A stretch of DNA of 64,000 nt from Bacillus alveayuensis (GTDB taxonomy: Bacteria; Bacillota; Bacilli; Bacillales; Aeribacillaceae): NCBI GenBank assembly GCA_030812955.1, contig JAUSTR010000004.1, positions 1-64,000 on the forward strand. Reading direction: 5' to 3'. Below are positions 18,240 to 27,963 of the stretch, piece after piece (the first letter of the stretch is position 1; every line of letters begins with the position of its first letter). Made by a program: the position numbers and the translations under genes. The notes below the pieces were generated by a model. It was not told where the DNA came from. It did not search any database and worked only from the letters and a program-made list of their open reading frames with translations.

Positions 18240-20369
18240 TTGCAAAAGAAACTTTTCCTTACATCAACTATAATCGTGCTTACTTGCTTTGTTGCTCTTA
18301 TAGGATACATGTTTATATTATTTATTGGAAATTATGTTATTGATGAAAAAAAGCTTGTTTTAAATTCATCCTCATCCCTTATTGATTTGGAAGGGAATAT
18401 GATTACAAAGTTGTATGTAGAAAATCGCGAATATGTCGAAATTGGTGATATTCCAAAGCATGTGCAAAATGCCTTTATTGCTGTTGAGGATAAACGTTTT
18501 TACGAACATAACGGAATTGACTTGCGATCAATCGGTCGAGCCTTATATAAAGATTTTCTAACGGGGAGAAAAGTTGAAGGCGGCAGTACGATTACGCAGC
18601 AGCTAGCCAAAAATGTGTTTTTATCTCAAGATAAAACGATTTTACGGAAAACAAAAGAAGCCATTATTGCGATCAATCTTGAGCGGAGATACAGTAAAGA
18701 AAAAATATTAGAAATGTATTTAAACCAAGTGTATTTTGGACATGGTGCATACGGAATTCAAGCAGCTGCGAATTATTATTTCAATAAAAATGTTTCCGAT
18801 TTAACCATTGATGAAGCAGCTTTGCTAGCAGGAATTCCAAAAGCACCATCAACCTATTCTCCAATTCTTCATCCAGAAAAAAGTAAAGAAAGAAGAAATA
18901 TTGTATTGGACTTAATGGAAAAGCAAAAGATGATCTCGGCGAAGGAAGCTGTTTTAAGTAAAGGAAAAACTCTTAGCCTGAATATAAAAGAAAAACAAGA
19001 AATGCCTTGGCTCTCAACTTATATTGATATGGTATTAGATGAAGCGGAAAAGAAGTACCATTTATCAAATGAAGCGATTTTAAAAGGGGGGTATAAAATT
19101 ATAGTTCCACTTGATGTTCATATTCAGCAAAAAGCCTACGAAAAATTTCAAGAGACTCAATATTTTCCTGGAACAGATCATCATGCAGAAGGGGCGTTTA
19201 TTTTATTAGATAATGACACAGGAGGAGTAGTGGCAGCTATTGCTGGGCGTGACTATGTTCGCAAAGGCTTCAATCGATTAACGACAAAAAGACAGCCTGG
19301 TTCCATTTTAAAGCCTTTAGCGGTCTATGGACCTGCAATGGAAGAAGGGTTGTTTGAACCATATTCCCTTTTAAAAGATGAACGTATTCAATACGATGGC
19401 TATGAACCAAAAAATTACGATCATCATTATGATGGATCTATCACGATGTTTGATGCTTTAATTCAATCGAAAAATGCCCCAGCAGTATGGGTGCTGAATA
19501 AATTTGGAATTCATGAAAGTAAAAAATATTTGGAAAATAACGGAATTTTTATTGAAGATCAAGGACTAGCCATTGCGTTAGGCGGCTTGAAGTATGGGGT
19601 TTCTCCACTTGCTGTAGCTAATGCGTATCGAACATTTGCTCAAAACGGGCAATATAGCGATCCATACTTTATTGAAAAAATAGTTGATCAAGATGGAAAG
19701 ACGGTAGCAAAAGCGAAGAAAAAAACAAAACAAGTATTTTCTCCGCAAACGTCTTGGAATATGACAAGAATGTTAGAGCAAGTCGTTGTCCAAGGAACAG
19801 GAAAATCAGGCAAATATCATGGAGCTTTAGCAGGAAAAACGGGAACAACTTCCTTTCCAAAAATAAAAGGAGCGGTAATGGATGCATGGTTTGCTGGTTA
19901 TACTCCCGAGGTAACAGGAGCCGTTTGGATCGGATATGATAAAACGGACAAACACCATTACTTAAAAGGAGGAAGCTCGTATCCGACAAAACTATTTAAA
20001 GACATATTAAAAGATACTCATCTAGAAGCGATGAAGGCTTTTACGGTTCCAGAAGACGTAGAAGATCTTGAAAGTCCAATTAGACTCAAACCATTGAAAA
20101 GCGTCCAAGTAGCTTATCATTTTCACCCGATTAAGCTATTTACGATTACACTCACATGGACACCACAAGAAGATGAACGGGTTATTTATCGTATTTATGA
20201 AAAAAATGAAAAAGGAGAAAAAGAATTGATCTCATCCATAAGAGGAAAAGGATCCTATGAATTGTCTTATGTGAACATTTTCTCCAAAATCTCTTTTCAA
20301 GTAGTTCCTTATAACCCACAAACGAAAACAGAAGGGGAAGGTACGGATTTTGTTGCTCCTTCTTGGTAG
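18240..20369 (+). CDS. pbpF: PbpF, class A penicillin-binding protein (PBP2c)
   Basis: Bifunctional peptidoglycan synthase, 709 residues. One N-terminal membrane anchor (about 7-30) is followed by a glycosyltransferase domain with the catalytic glutamate E83 in EDKRFYEH and the GGSTITQQ motif near 114-121. The transpeptidase domain has SxxK at S355-K358, SKN at 410-412 and KTG at 533-535. A short beta-rich C-terminal region follows. The start is TTG, placed 7-8 bases after a gaggtg site. In B. subtilis PbpF is made during sporulation, and it lies between hmoB and hemE there too. All catalytic motifs are intact. Confidence 0.94.
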   Translation: MQKKLFLTSTIIVLTCFVALIGYMFILFIGNYVIDEKKLVLNSSSSLIDLEGNMITKLYVENREYVEIGDIPKHVQNAFIAVEDKRFYEHNGIDLRSIGRALYKDFLTGRKVEGGSTITQQLAKNVFLSQDKTILRKTKEAIIAINLERRYSKEKILEMYLNQVYFGHGAYGIQAAANYYFNKNVSDLTIDEAALLAGIPKAPSTYSPILHPEKSKERRNIVLDLMEKQKMISAKEAVLSKGKTLSLNIKEKQEMPWLSTYIDMVLDEAEKKYHLSNEAILKGGYKIIVPLDVHIQQKAYEKFQETQYFPGTDHHAEGAFILLDNDTGGVVAAIAGRDYVRKGFNRLTTKRQPGSILKPLAVYGPAMEEGLFEPYSLLKDERIQYDGYEPKNYDHHYDGSITMFDALIQSKNAPAVWVLNKFGIHESKKYLENNGIFIEDQGLAIALGGLKYGVSPLAVANAYRTFAQNGQYSDPYFIEKIVDQDGKTVAKAKKKTKQVFSPQTSWNMTRMLEQVVVQGTGKSGKYHGALAGKTGTTSFPKIKGAVMDAWFAGYTPEVTGAVWIGYDKTDKHHYLKGGSSYPTKLFKDILKDTHLEAMKAFTVPEDVEDLESPIRLKPLKSVQVAYHFHPIKLFTITLTWTPQEDERVIYRIYEKNEKGEKELISSIRGKGSYELSYVNIFSKISFQVVPYNPQTKTEGEGTDFVAPSW

Positions 20370-20516
20370 GGAAAAGGAAGCATGAGATTAGTTGGGGGAT
20401 TCGTCTATTTTATGAAATTTCTTTAAGATTTCTATACAAAAAAAGCTGAAAACGTTATAGTTTAAAAGGATAGGTTTAGAATGAAATGAGTGATTTGCTT
20501 TTAAAGGGGGATTCCG

Positions 20517-21560
20517 ATGACTCAATTAAAAGAGTTTAACGATACATTTTTAATGGCTTGCCGCGGAGAAAAAACAGAATATGTACCCGTATGGTATATG
20601 CGGCAAGCAGGACGCTCTCAGCCTGAATATCGTGCGTTAAAAGAAAAATATAGCTTATTTGAGATTACACACCAGCCTGAGCTTTGTGCTTATGTAACAA
20701 GACTGCCTGTTGAACAGTACGGTGTTGATGCCGCCATTTTATATAAAGATATTATGACGCCACTTCCTGCGATTGGTGTACAAGTTGAAATAAAGCCGGG
20801 TGTCGGGCCTGTTATTGATGATCCCATCCGTTCGCTTAAAGATGTTGAAAAGCTTGGTGAAATTCATCCAGAACAAGATATTCCTTATGTATTAGAGACA
20901 ATTAAAATTTTAACAACAGAACAATTATCGGTTCCGTTAATTGGTTTTGCTGGTGCTCCATTTACACTTGCGAGCTATATGATTGAAGGTGGTCCTTCGA
21001 AAAACTATAATAGAACGAAAGCCTTTATGTATGCAGAGCCGAAAGCTTGGTTTGCTTTAATGGATAAATTGGCGGATATGACCATTACATATGTAAAAGC
21101 TCAAATAGATGCTGGGGCAAAAGCGATTCAAATCTTTGATTCTTGGGTTGGCACCTTAAATGTTTCAGATTACCGCTACTTTATTAAACCGACGATGAAA
21201 CGCATTTTTTCGTCATTAAAGGAAAAAAATGTACCGCTCATTATGTTTGGTGTTGGAGCTGGCCATTTAGCCAAAGAGTGGCATGATTTACCATTAGACG
21301 TTGTTGGATTAGATTGGCGCCTGCCAATTGCAGAAGCAAGAGAAATGGGCTTGACGAAGTCGCTGCAAGGAAATCTTGATCCGGCTGTTTTATTAGCACC
21401 ATGGGATGTTATAGAAGAACGAGTAAAAGCAATATTAGATGCTGGAATAGAGCATAATGGCTTTATTTTTAATCTCGGCCACGGCGTTTTTCCACAAGTC
21501 AAACCGGAAACGTTAAAAAGATTAACAGCTTTTATTCACGAGTATACAAAAAGGTCTTAA
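20517..21560 (+). CDS. hemE: HemE, uroporphyrinogen III decarboxylase
   Basis: Removes the four acetate carboxyls of uroporphyrinogen III to give coproporphyrinogen III in heme synthesis. The 347 residues are standard length. The family signature [16 protein letters not shown] lies near residues 22-37, with the substrate-binding arginines inside it; [17 protein letters not shown] follows near 142-158. The ribosome-binding site aaagggggat precedes the ATG. It is first of the hemE-hemH-hemY operon, with gaps of 83 and 33 bases. Confidence 0.97.
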   Translation: MTQLKEFNDTFLMACRGEKTEYVPVWYMRQAGRSQPEYRALKEKYSLFEITHQPELCAYVTRLPVEQYGVDAAILYKDIMTPLPAIGVQVEIKPGVGPVIDDPIRSLKDVEKLGEIHPEQDIPYVLETIKILTTEQLSVPLIGFAGAPFTLASYMIEGGPSKNYNRTKAFMYAEPKAWFALMDKLADMTITYVKAQIDAGAKAIQIFDSWVGTLNVSDYRYFIKPTMKRIFSSLKEKNVPLIMFGVGAGHLAKEWHDLPLDVVGLDWRLPIAEAREMGLTKSLQGNLDPAVLLAPWDVIEERVKAILDAGIEHNGFIFNLGHGVFPQVKPETLKRLTAFIHEYTKRS

Positions 21561-21643
21561 TGTATGTTTAAAAAGACGAAAAATGGGCATATGGATTTTT
21601 TATAACTGAATGAAATTTGCAAATTAAGTGAGGTGCTATGTTC

Positions 21644-22579
21644 ATGCTTAAAAAAAAGATGGGACTTTTAGTAATGGCATATGGAACCCCTTATAAAGAA
21701 GAAGATATTGAGCGTTATTACACACATATACGCCATGGAAGAAAGCCGGATGAAGAGTCATTACAAGATTTAAAAGATCGCTATAAGGCAATAGGGGGGA
21801 TTTCACCTCTTGCCAAAATCACGCAAGAACAAGCGAAAAAGCTAGAAGAGCATTTAAATCAAATTCAAGATGAAATTGAATTTACGTCCTATTTAGGGTT
21901 AAAGCATATTGAGCCATTTATAGAAGATGCGGTAAAGGAAATGAAGCAAGACGGTATTCAAGAAGCAGTAAGCATTGTGTTAGCTCCGCATTTCTCAACA
22001 TTTAGTATTCAATCTTATAACAAACGCGCGATTGAAACAGCTGAAAAGCTTGGAGGTCCAACTATCACAACGATTGAAAGCTGGTATAAAGAGCCGAAGT
22101 TTATTGATTATTGGGCAAAAGAAGTTCGCAAAACATATGAGAAAATGACAGATGAAGAGCGGGAAAAAGCAGTGCTCATTGTGTCAGCTCATAGCTTGCC
22201 AGAAAAAATTATTCAAATGGGTGATCCATATCCAAATCAGCTTCAAGAATCAGCTGAATTAATTGCGAAACAAGCGGGCGTTTCTGATTATGCTGTCGGC
22301 TGGCAAAGTGCGGGAAATACGCCAGAGCCATGGCTTGGTCCTGATGTGCAAGATTTAACAAGGGATTTATTTGAACATAAAGGCTATCGTGCTTTTGTTT
22401 ATATTCCGGTCGGATTTGTCGCTGACCATTTAGAAGTCTTATATGATAATGATATTGAATGTAAAGCGGTAACGGATGAGCTTGGTGCGAGTTATTATCG
22501 TCCAGAAATGCCGAATGCGAAACCGGAGTTTATTGACGCATTAGCAACAGTTGTTTTAAAGCATTTGAATAAAGCTTAG
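21644..22579 (+). CDS. hemH: HemH/CpfC, coproporphyrin III ferrochelatase
   Basis: Inserts ferrous iron into coproporphyrin III in the Gram-positive coproporphyrin-dependent heme pathway (protoporphyrin in older naming). 311 residues and strongly similar to B. subtilis HemH, including [11 protein letters not shown] at the N-terminus, the active-site region SAHSLPEKI with its histidine near 181, and [16 protein letters not shown] near 256. The open frame starts two codons earlier at 21638, but gaggtg lies only 2-3 bases from that ATG and 8 from the ATG at 21644, which also matches the homologue's MxxKKMGLL start. Confidence 0.96.
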   Translation: MLKKKMGLLVMAYGTPYKEEDIERYYTHIRHGRKPDEESLQDLKDRYKAIGGISPLAKITQEQAKKLEEHLNQIQDEIEFTSYLGLKHIEPFIEDAVKEMKQDGIQEAVSIVLAPHFSTFSIQSYNKRAIETAEKLGGPTITTIESWYKEPKFIDYWAKEVRKTYEKMTDEEREKAVLIVSAHSLPEKIIQMGDPYPNQLQESAELIAKQAGVSDYAVGWQSAGNTPEPWLGPDVQDLTRDLFEHKGYRAFVYIPVGFVADHLEVLYDNDIECKAVTDELGASYYRPEMPNAKPEFIDALATVVLKHLNKA

Positions 22580-22612
22580 GAACCATTATTCAAATTAAAG
22601 AAGGCGGTTTGC

Positions 22613-24025
22613 ATGGAACAAAAGAAAAAAGTCGTAATTATTGGCGGGGGAATCACTGGTATCTCTGCAGCCTTTTACTTGCAAAAAAAAGTAAAAGAAA
22701 AAGAGCTGCCTGTTGACATATATTTAATTGAAGCAAAGCCTCGTCTAGGTGGCAAAATTGAAACCGTTCAACGGAACGGTTTTACAATCGAACGTGGTCC
22801 TGATTCATTTTTAGAACGGAAAAAAAGTGCACAGCAATTAGTAAAGGATGTAGGCTTAGAAAGCGAACTTGTCAATAATAGCGTAGGTCAATCTTATATT
22901 TTTGCAAGAGATAGGCTTCACCCGATCCCAGAGGGTGCCGTTATGGGAATTCCGACAAACATACTTCCATTTCTTACATCTAGTTTATTCTCTCTATCAG
23001 GTAAATTACGGGCTGCTGGAGATTTTGTTTTGCCGGCAAAAGAGGTGAAAGGTGACCAATCTTTAGGTCAATTTTTTCGCAGAAGATTTGGAGACGAGGT
23101 CGTTGAACATTTAATTGAACCTCTTTTATCTGGCATTTATGCTGGAGATATTGACCAATTAAGTTTGATGTCAACCTTCCCGCATTTTTATGAAATGGAA
23201 CAAAAGCATAGAAGCTTAATTTTCGGCTTGAAAAAATCGATGCCAAGAAAGAATCAAAAACAGCCGAATAAGAAAAAAGGTATTTTTCAAACGGTTAAAA
23301 CAGGATTACAATCCATTGTGAAAGCTGTGGAAAATAGGTTTGACGAAGTCCATGTAAAAAAAGGAATAAAAGTAACGGAAATTGAACGACTTGAAAAAGG
23401 ATATAGGCTCCATTTAAGCGACGGCTCGGTGCTAGAGGCAGATAGCCTTATTATTTCAACGGGTCATCAGGCAATCCCTTCCATGTTTAAGGAGCAAGGA
23501 GCTAGTTTCACTTACTTAAAAAACATGCCAGCTACATCAGTCGCTACGGTTGCAATGGCATTCCCAGAGGATGTGATCAAGTCATCGACAAAAGGTACAG
23601 GATTTGTCATTGCAAGAAATAGTGGGTTTACGATTACCGCTTGTACGTGGACGCATAAAAAATGGCCCCATACGGCACCAAAAGGAAAGGCATTGTTAAG
23701 AGCGTATGTTGGGAAAGCTGGAGATGAAGCGATTGTTGAGCAATCTGATGAGATTATCGTAAAAACGGTCCTTGATGATTTAAACCGCATCATGCGTATA
23801 GAAGGGAAACCTGAATTTTCTGTAGTTTCTCGCCTCATGAATTCGATGCCTCAATATTTGGTCGGTCATAATGAAAAAATCAAAGAAATAAGGGATAAGA
23901 TGGCAACAACTTATCCTGGTGTTTATTTAACCGGATCTTCTTTTGAAGGATTAGGTATTCCTGATTGCATCGACCAAGGAAAACAGGCGGTTCGGGATGT
24001 ACTGCAGTTTCTTCGTTTACACTAG
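22613..24025 (+). CDS. hemY: HemY/CgoX, coproporphyrinogen III oxidase
   Basis: FAD-dependent oxidase that turns coproporphyrinogen III into coproporphyrin III using oxygen. 470 residues, usual length. The dinucleotide-binding fold starts at once (VVIIGGGITGISAAFYL, about 8-24). The PRLGGKIETV motif is near 43-52, and the C-terminal FAD-contact block (GVYLTGSSFEGLGIPDCI) is near 434-451. It closes the heme operon and ends before a hairpin terminator. The enzyme is soluble or loosely membrane-bound in relatives. Confidence 0.96.
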   Translation: MEQKKKVVIIGGGITGISAAFYLQKKVKEKELPVDIYLIEAKPRLGGKIETVQRNGFTIERGPDSFLERKKSAQQLVKDVGLESELVNNSVGQSYIFARDRLHPIPEGAVMGIPTNILPFLTSSLFSLSGKLRAAGDFVLPAKEVKGDQSLGQFFRRRFGDEVVEHLIEPLLSGIYAGDIDQLSLMSTFPHFYEMEQKHRSLIFGLKKSMPRKNQKQPNKKKGIFQTVKTGLQSIVKAVENRFDEVHVKKGIKVTEIERLEKGYRLHLSDGSVLEADSLIISTGHQAIPSMFKEQGASFTYLKNMPATSVATVAMAFPEDVIKSSTKGTGFVIARNSGFTITACTWTHKKWPHTAPKGKALLRAYVGKAGDEAIVEQSDEIIVKTVLDDLNRIMRIEGKPEFSVVSRLMNSMPQYLVGHNEKIKEIRDKMATTYPGVYLTGSSFEGLGIPDCIDQGKQAVRDVLQFLRLH

Positions 24026-24053
24026 CGGGCACTGTTAATATCAGTGCTCATTT
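24026..24053 (+). terminator. Terminator of the hemEHY operon
   Basis: Stem gggcactg / cagtgctc with one G-T pair and a 7-base loop, followed by attttattt, immediately after the hemY stop. Confidence 0.65.
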
Positions 24054-24214
24054 TATTTACGGTTTGAAAGTGGGAGAAAACATTCCAGAAACAAGCTTAC
24101 ATGTACGTGCTTTTCATAATGAAAACCATTTGACAATCAATAAGTAACTTGATAAAGTAATTTTTGAACTATTTGACTGAAATGGTTATTTAGTCACATT
24201 AGGGGTGTTGAATA

Positions 24215-24787
24215 TTGAATTTTAACCGTAGACAAGCCATCCTTGAAGCTGCGACAAAATCGTTTTCCCAGTTTGGTTTTAAGGCGACAACGATGGATCA
24301 AGTAGCCAAAATGGCGAATGTAGGGAAAGGAACAATTTATACCTTTTTCAAAAGCAAGGAAGAATTATTTGATGAAATAACGCTCTCTCTCCTTTCTAAA
24401 ATGAAGGAAGAAGCAAATCGTGTTATTGATCCAAAAAGACCATTTTTTGAAAATGTTCACTGGGCACTGTATAGGATGTTGGAGTACCGAAAAAAACATC
24501 AGCTAATGATTAAGATTTTTCAAGAAAGCCAAGAGCTTGGGACTCCAGCTGTTCAAGAAGTTGTGAACAAAGTAGAACAGATGATTATACAATATATTAA
24601 AGAAAAAATTACATCCGCAATGTCAAAAGGTGAAATACAGCCTTGTAATCCGGAAATAACCGCATTTGTTATGCTGAAGCTTTACATTGCACTTATCTTT
24701 GATTGGGAGAAGCGTCATAAACCGCTCGATAAAGAAGAAATTGCCGAATTATTTGAACTTTACTTATTTAAAGGATTGTCAACGTAA
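24215..24787 (+). CDS. yhgD: YhgD-like TetR-family transcriptional regulator
   Basis: A 190-residue repressor of the TetR family. The N-terminal helix-turn-helix (about 8-52) reads ILEAATKSFSQFGFKATTMDQVAKMANVGKG-like, with GTIYTFFKSKEELF completing the domain; the rest is a helical ligand-binding and dimerisation region. It starts with TTG, 7 bases after aggggtg. It follows hemY as in B. subtilis, where the next gene is yhgE; that gene is missing here, so the target of this regulator is unclear. The ligand is unknown. Confidence 0.82.
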   Translation: MNFNRRQAILEAATKSFSQFGFKATTMDQVAKMANVGKGTIYTFFKSKEELFDEITLSLLSKMKEEANRVIDPKRPFFENVHWALYRMLEYRKKHQLMIKIFQESQELGTPAVQEVVNKVEQMIIQYIKEKITSAMSKGEIQPCNPEITAFVMLKLYIALIFDWEKRHKPLDKEEIAELFELYLFKGLST

Positions 24788-24839
24788 TCATTATTTAAAT
24801 GGAAAATTTTTAGATTTTTTATGAAATAGGCTATATTTA

Positions 24840-24869
24840 TTGAAAATAATATTTTGATTCCTTTATAAT
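24840..24869 (+). promoter_or_regulatory. SigA-type promoter of the LacI-family gene
   Basis: TTGAAA (24840-24845), an 18-base spacer and a perfect TATAAT (24864-24869), 43 bases before the start codon of the regulator gene. Confidence 0.7.
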
Positions 24870-24877
24870 CATTTTAT

Positions 24878-24891
24878 CGAAAGCGGTTTCG
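24878..24891 (+). promoter_or_regulatory. Probable LacI-family operator, autoregulatory
   Basis: The 14-base sequence CGAAAGCGGTTTCG is a dyad around a central CG, the usual form of LacI/GalR-family operators. It lies at the expected transcription start, just after the -10 element of the regulator's own promoter, so repression of its own gene is likely. Confidence 0.6.
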
Positions 24892-24911
24892 AAAGTGTAG
24901 GAGGATGCCAA

Positions 24912-25928
24912 ATGGCTACAATTGAAGATGTCGCAAAGCTAGCAGGGTTATCTCGAACAACTGTTTCCAGGGTCATTAACAACCATCCGTACGTTTCGGA
25001 AGCAAAGAAGCAATTAGTAATAGAAGCTATGAAACAATTAGGTTATGTACCTAATTCCTCTGCTAGAAGTTTACGAAATCAAAAAACAGAAATGATTGCC
25101 GTCATTATTCCTCGGGTGATGAACCCGTTTTTCGGCCAGTTGGTCGAATCGCTAGAAATAGCCGCTTCAGAATATCATTACCAGCTCATTGTTTGCCAAA
25201 CGCTATACTCCGCTAAAAAAGAGCTTGATTACTTAAACTTATTGAAAACAAAACAAGTAGATGGCGTCATTTTAACGACTTTATTAAACGATTGGAAACA
25301 AATTGAGCCATTCCTTGACTATGGTCCGATTGTGCTTTGTAATGAATATGATCAAAAAGCAAACATTCCCATGGTACATATTGACCAAGAGTACGGGGGA
25401 TATGTGGCGACGACTCATTTAATTGATCAAGGACATATGCGGATCGCCTATTGCTGTGGAAACATAAAAAGCAATGTCACGAAAGCAAGAGAAAAGGGAT
25501 TTCGAAAAGCACATTCTGAACATGGCCTGCAAATAGATCCAAAACTTGTTTTTCAAAATGTATTTACATTTGAAGATGGAAAAAAAGTTTTGCAGAAATT
25601 AGCGGCTTTGGACAATCGACCGACGGCAATATTTACGGGTTCTGATGAAGTGGCTGCAGGAGTCATTTCCGAAGCTAAAAAGCTAGGAATTGATGTTCCA
25701 ACACAATTAGCAGTTGTCGGGTATGATAACCAAGCGATAACAGAATTGCTTGATCCTATGATTACGACCGTTCATCAGCCGGTAAAAGAAATGGCGCATA
25801 AAGCGATGAATGTCATGATGAATCAAATAAAATATAAAAATTATAAAACGAAAGAAGTATATCAGCTTCCTCTTTCACTCATTATTCGCAATTCAACTTG
25901 CTTAAAAAGTCCAGAACGGTTAAATTAA
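24912..25928 (+). CDS. LacI/GalR-family transcriptional regulator
   Basis: A 338-residue repressor with the family's N-terminal helix-turn-helix (TIEDVAKLAGLSRTTVSRV, residues 3-21), the hinge (ARSLRNQKT) and a periplasmic-binding-protein-like sensor domain (about 60-330) with the usual VDGVILTTL and AIFTGSDEVAAG blocks. It stands alone, convergent with an efflux gene and separated from it by a strong terminator. The effector is unknown; no sugar gene is adjacent. A dyad operator sits in its own promoter. An 18-bp stem overlapping the stop codon region ends the transcript. Confidence 0.88.
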   Translation: MATIEDVAKLAGLSRTTVSRVINNHPYVSEAKKQLVIEAMKQLGYVPNSSARSLRNQKTEMIAVIIPRVMNPFFGQLVESLEIAASEYHYQLIVCQTLYSAKKELDYLNLLKTKQVDGVILTTLLNDWKQIEPFLDYGPIVLCNEYDQKANIPMVHIDQEYGGYVATTHLIDQGHMRIAYCCGNIKSNVTKAREKGFRKAHSEHGLQIDPKLVFQNVFTFEDGKKVLQKLAALDNRPTAIFTGSDEVAAGVISEAKKLGIDVPTQLAVVGYDNQAITELLDPMITTVHQPVKEMAHKAMNVMMNQIKYKNYKTKEVYQLPLSLIIRNSTCLKSPERLN

Positions 25929-25947
25929 AAACCGTTCTGGACTTTTT
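25904..25947. terminator. Bidirectional terminator between the LacI-family gene and the exporter
   Basis: An 18-bp perfect stem (aaaaagtccagaacggtt / aaccgttctggacttttt) with an 8-base loop. Its left arm is part of the regulator's last codons. Confidence 0.9.
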
Positions 25948-25962
25948 AGAGATTTGAACTTT

Positions 25963-27396
25963 TTATCCAATTCTTTTTTCGTTGATCATCTTTACGCCTT
26001 CATCTTGAGCGTTTTTAATAAATAGGGACATGATAAGTGCAATGAGAGTAGAAGTGCCAGCAACAAAAAACGACACATTCACACCATGGATGATTCCATT
26101 GATTCCTTTTTCGGGAAGGGCATGGCTAGACATAACCGTTACAAGCAAGGCCGTTCCTATCGCACCAGCTACTTGGCGCATTGTATTGTTCATCGCTGTG
26201 CCGTGTGGAATTAAATGGTCAGGCAGCTGGTTTAGTCCTGCTGTTGTTGCAGGCATCATGACCATTGCAATTCCTAACATCCTTACTGTATTCACTACTG
26301 TTATAAAAGTAAACGTTGTTGCATTTGATAAATTCGTAAACATAAATGTTGTCGCAGTTAATATCGTTAATCCACCAACTGCGAGCCATTTGGCGCCATA
26401 TTTGTCAAACAATCTTCCGGTAATGGGATTCATAAATCCCATTAAAAGGGCACCTGGCAAAAGAGCTAATCCTGATTCAAATGCAGAAAAGCCGAGCATA
26501 TTTTGCATGAACAACGGTAAAATGATGGCTGAACCGATCATCGCGATAAATACAATCATGCCAATAGCAGTTGTTAAGGTGAACAATTTATCTTTAAAGA
26601 CTTTAAATTCGAGTATTGGATGATCTAATTTTAACTGTCTCCTTATAAACCAAACGAGGAAAATGGCCCCGATTATCAAGGAGATTATAACGGAATCGCT
26701 CGTCCAACCACTATTTCCAGCTGTACTAAATCCATATAACAAACCGCCAAACCCCAAAGTAGAAAAGAGGATAGATAAAATATCAATTTGTGGAAACGTT
26801 TGTTTCGTAACATTTTTGAGTATAAAATAAGAAACGATTAAGTCGATCATAACGATCGGCAAAATCACATAAAATAAGCTTCTCCATGGAAAATGTTCCA
26901 CAAGCCAACCGGATAAAGTTGGACCAATAGCTGGAGCAAAAGCAATCACTAAACCAAACATCCCCATTGCTGAACCGCGTTTTTCAACAGGAAAAATAAG
27001 AAATAGAATCGTTTGCATTAGCGGCATGATAATACCAGCCCCAGCAGCTTGAGCAACTCTTCCAGCCATCAATATGCCAAAATTTGAAGCAGCAGCACAA
27101 ACCGCTGTGCCAAAGGCAAATAAACTCATTGCTGTAAGAAATAGTCCCCTTGTCGTAAATCTTTCAATTAAAAAAGCTGTGATCGGGATCATAATCCCAT
27201 TCACAAGCATGAAAATAGATTGCAACCACTGTGCAGTATTCGCATCGAGGTGTAAATCTTGCATGATATGAGGCAATGCTGTACCTAATAACGTCTGATT
27301 TAAAATAGCGACAAAAGCTCCTGAAATTAAAACAATCATAAGTGGTACTTTGTTAAATGTTTCTCTTGGCTGTACCGCCTCTTGGTCTATTCCCAT
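25963..27396 (-). CDS. DHA2-family drug:proton antiporter (EmrB/QacA/LmrB type)
   Basis: Major facilitator exporter with 14 expected membrane helices over 477 residues, of the DHA2 multidrug group. The early block FVAILNQTLLGTALPHIM (helix 1) and the motif-C-like GPTLSGWLVEHFPWR near residue 150 mark the family, as does LPGALLMGFMNPITGRLFDKYG. It extrudes hydrophobic or cationic drugs in characterised relatives; the true substrate is unknown. The open frame runs to 27438, but aagaagga lies 6 bases before the ATG at 27396, so MGIDQEA is taken as the start. It stands alone on the minus strand. Confidence 0.9.
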   Translation of the reverse strand: MGIDQEAVQPRETFNKVPLMIVLISGAFVAILNQTLLGTALPHIMQDLHLDANTAQWLQSIFMLVNGIMIPITAFLIERFTTRGLFLTAMSLFAFGTAVCAAASNFGILMAGRVAQAAGAGIIMPLMQTILFLIFPVEKRGSAMGMFGLVIAFAPAIGPTLSGWLVEHFPWRSLFYVILPIVMIDLIVSYFILKNVTKQTFPQIDILSILFSTLGFGGLLYGFSTAGNSGWTSDSVIISLIIGAIFLVWFIRRQLKLDHPILEFKVFKDKLFTLTTAIGMIVFIAMIGSAIILPLFMQNMLGFSAFESGLALLPGALLMGFMNPITGRLFDKYGAKWLAVGGLTILTATTFMFTNLSNATTFTFITVVNTVRMLGIAMVMMPATTAGLNQLPDHLIPHGTAMNNTMRQVAGAIGTALLVTVMSSHALPEKGINGIIHGVNVSFFVAGTSTLIALIMSLFIKNAQDEGVKMINEKRIG

Positions 27397-27616
27397 AATG
27401 TTCCTTCTTTCTATAAATTTTTTGTGATATTTGTTCAATAAAGAATTTAGAAATACAGAAACTTTTGCGGAAAACTAAGAAAGATGGATGAACAATAGTT
27501 TTGAATGATTGTTACCATTTAAATGTAAATTAATTATATCCTTAATGTCAAATTTTATGTATTCTAACATCATTTATATTTCGTAATCTATGAAAGTCTT
27601 CATGAAAATAAAAAAT

Positions 27617-27656
27617 GAATCAAAAAAAAAAAAGCAACCTATTAAAGATTGCCTTC
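27617..27656 (-). terminator. Terminator of yhfH
   Basis: On the minus strand, ggcaatc pairs with ggttgc (one G-U pair) and is followed by a run of ten T, 35 bases after the yhfH stop. Confidence 0.7.
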
Positions 27657-27686
27657 AAAACAAGAAAAATATCATTCTAACGTTTT

Positions 27687-27815
27687 TTATTTTACATGTA
27701 AACATTCATTACAAACATTTCCATAACATTCATGTTGTTCTTCCATTTCTTTTCCACATTCTATACATTTTTTAGCTGGTAAATTTCTAAAAAATTCAGT
27801 CACCTTTTCTAACAT
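27687..27815 (-). CDS. yhfH: YhfH, small zinc-ribbon-like protein
   Basis: A 42-residue protein (MLEKVTEFFRNLPAKKC...) matching the YhfH family, with two Cys pairs (CIEC at 17-20 and CNEC near 35-38) plus one more Cys, likely to bind zinc. The ribosome-binding site cggagggg is 7 bases before the ATG. It is divergent from yhfI, as in B. subtilis. The function is unknown. It is too short for the usual open-frame length cut-off; a longer plus-strand frame over it is a shadow. Confidence 0.85.
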   Translation of the reverse strand: MLEKVTEFFRNLPAKKCIECGKEMEEQHECYGNVCNECLHVK

Positions 27816-27963
27816 TTCGTATCCCCTCCGTGTTGTTGTTGTTCATATTGTATTATAACAGTTTGGGATATGTCAATACTGTTTTGTAACAAAAATGATG
27901 ATTCGTGCATTTTTTTATCAAAAAGGGTATATTGAAAGAAAGAGTTATAAGGAGAGGTATTGA

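Noticed and set aside
23965..24147. 60-codon frame at the end of hemY
   Set aside because: It overlaps the hemY 3' end and its terminator; no ribosome-binding site.
26030..26623. 197-codon plus-strand frame
   Set aside because: It is an antisense shadow of the DHA2 exporter gene, whose frame has clear membrane helices and family motifs.
27590..27775. 61-codon plus-strand frame
   Set aside because: It lies antisense to yhfH, which has a clear ribosome-binding site and a conserved Cys pattern.
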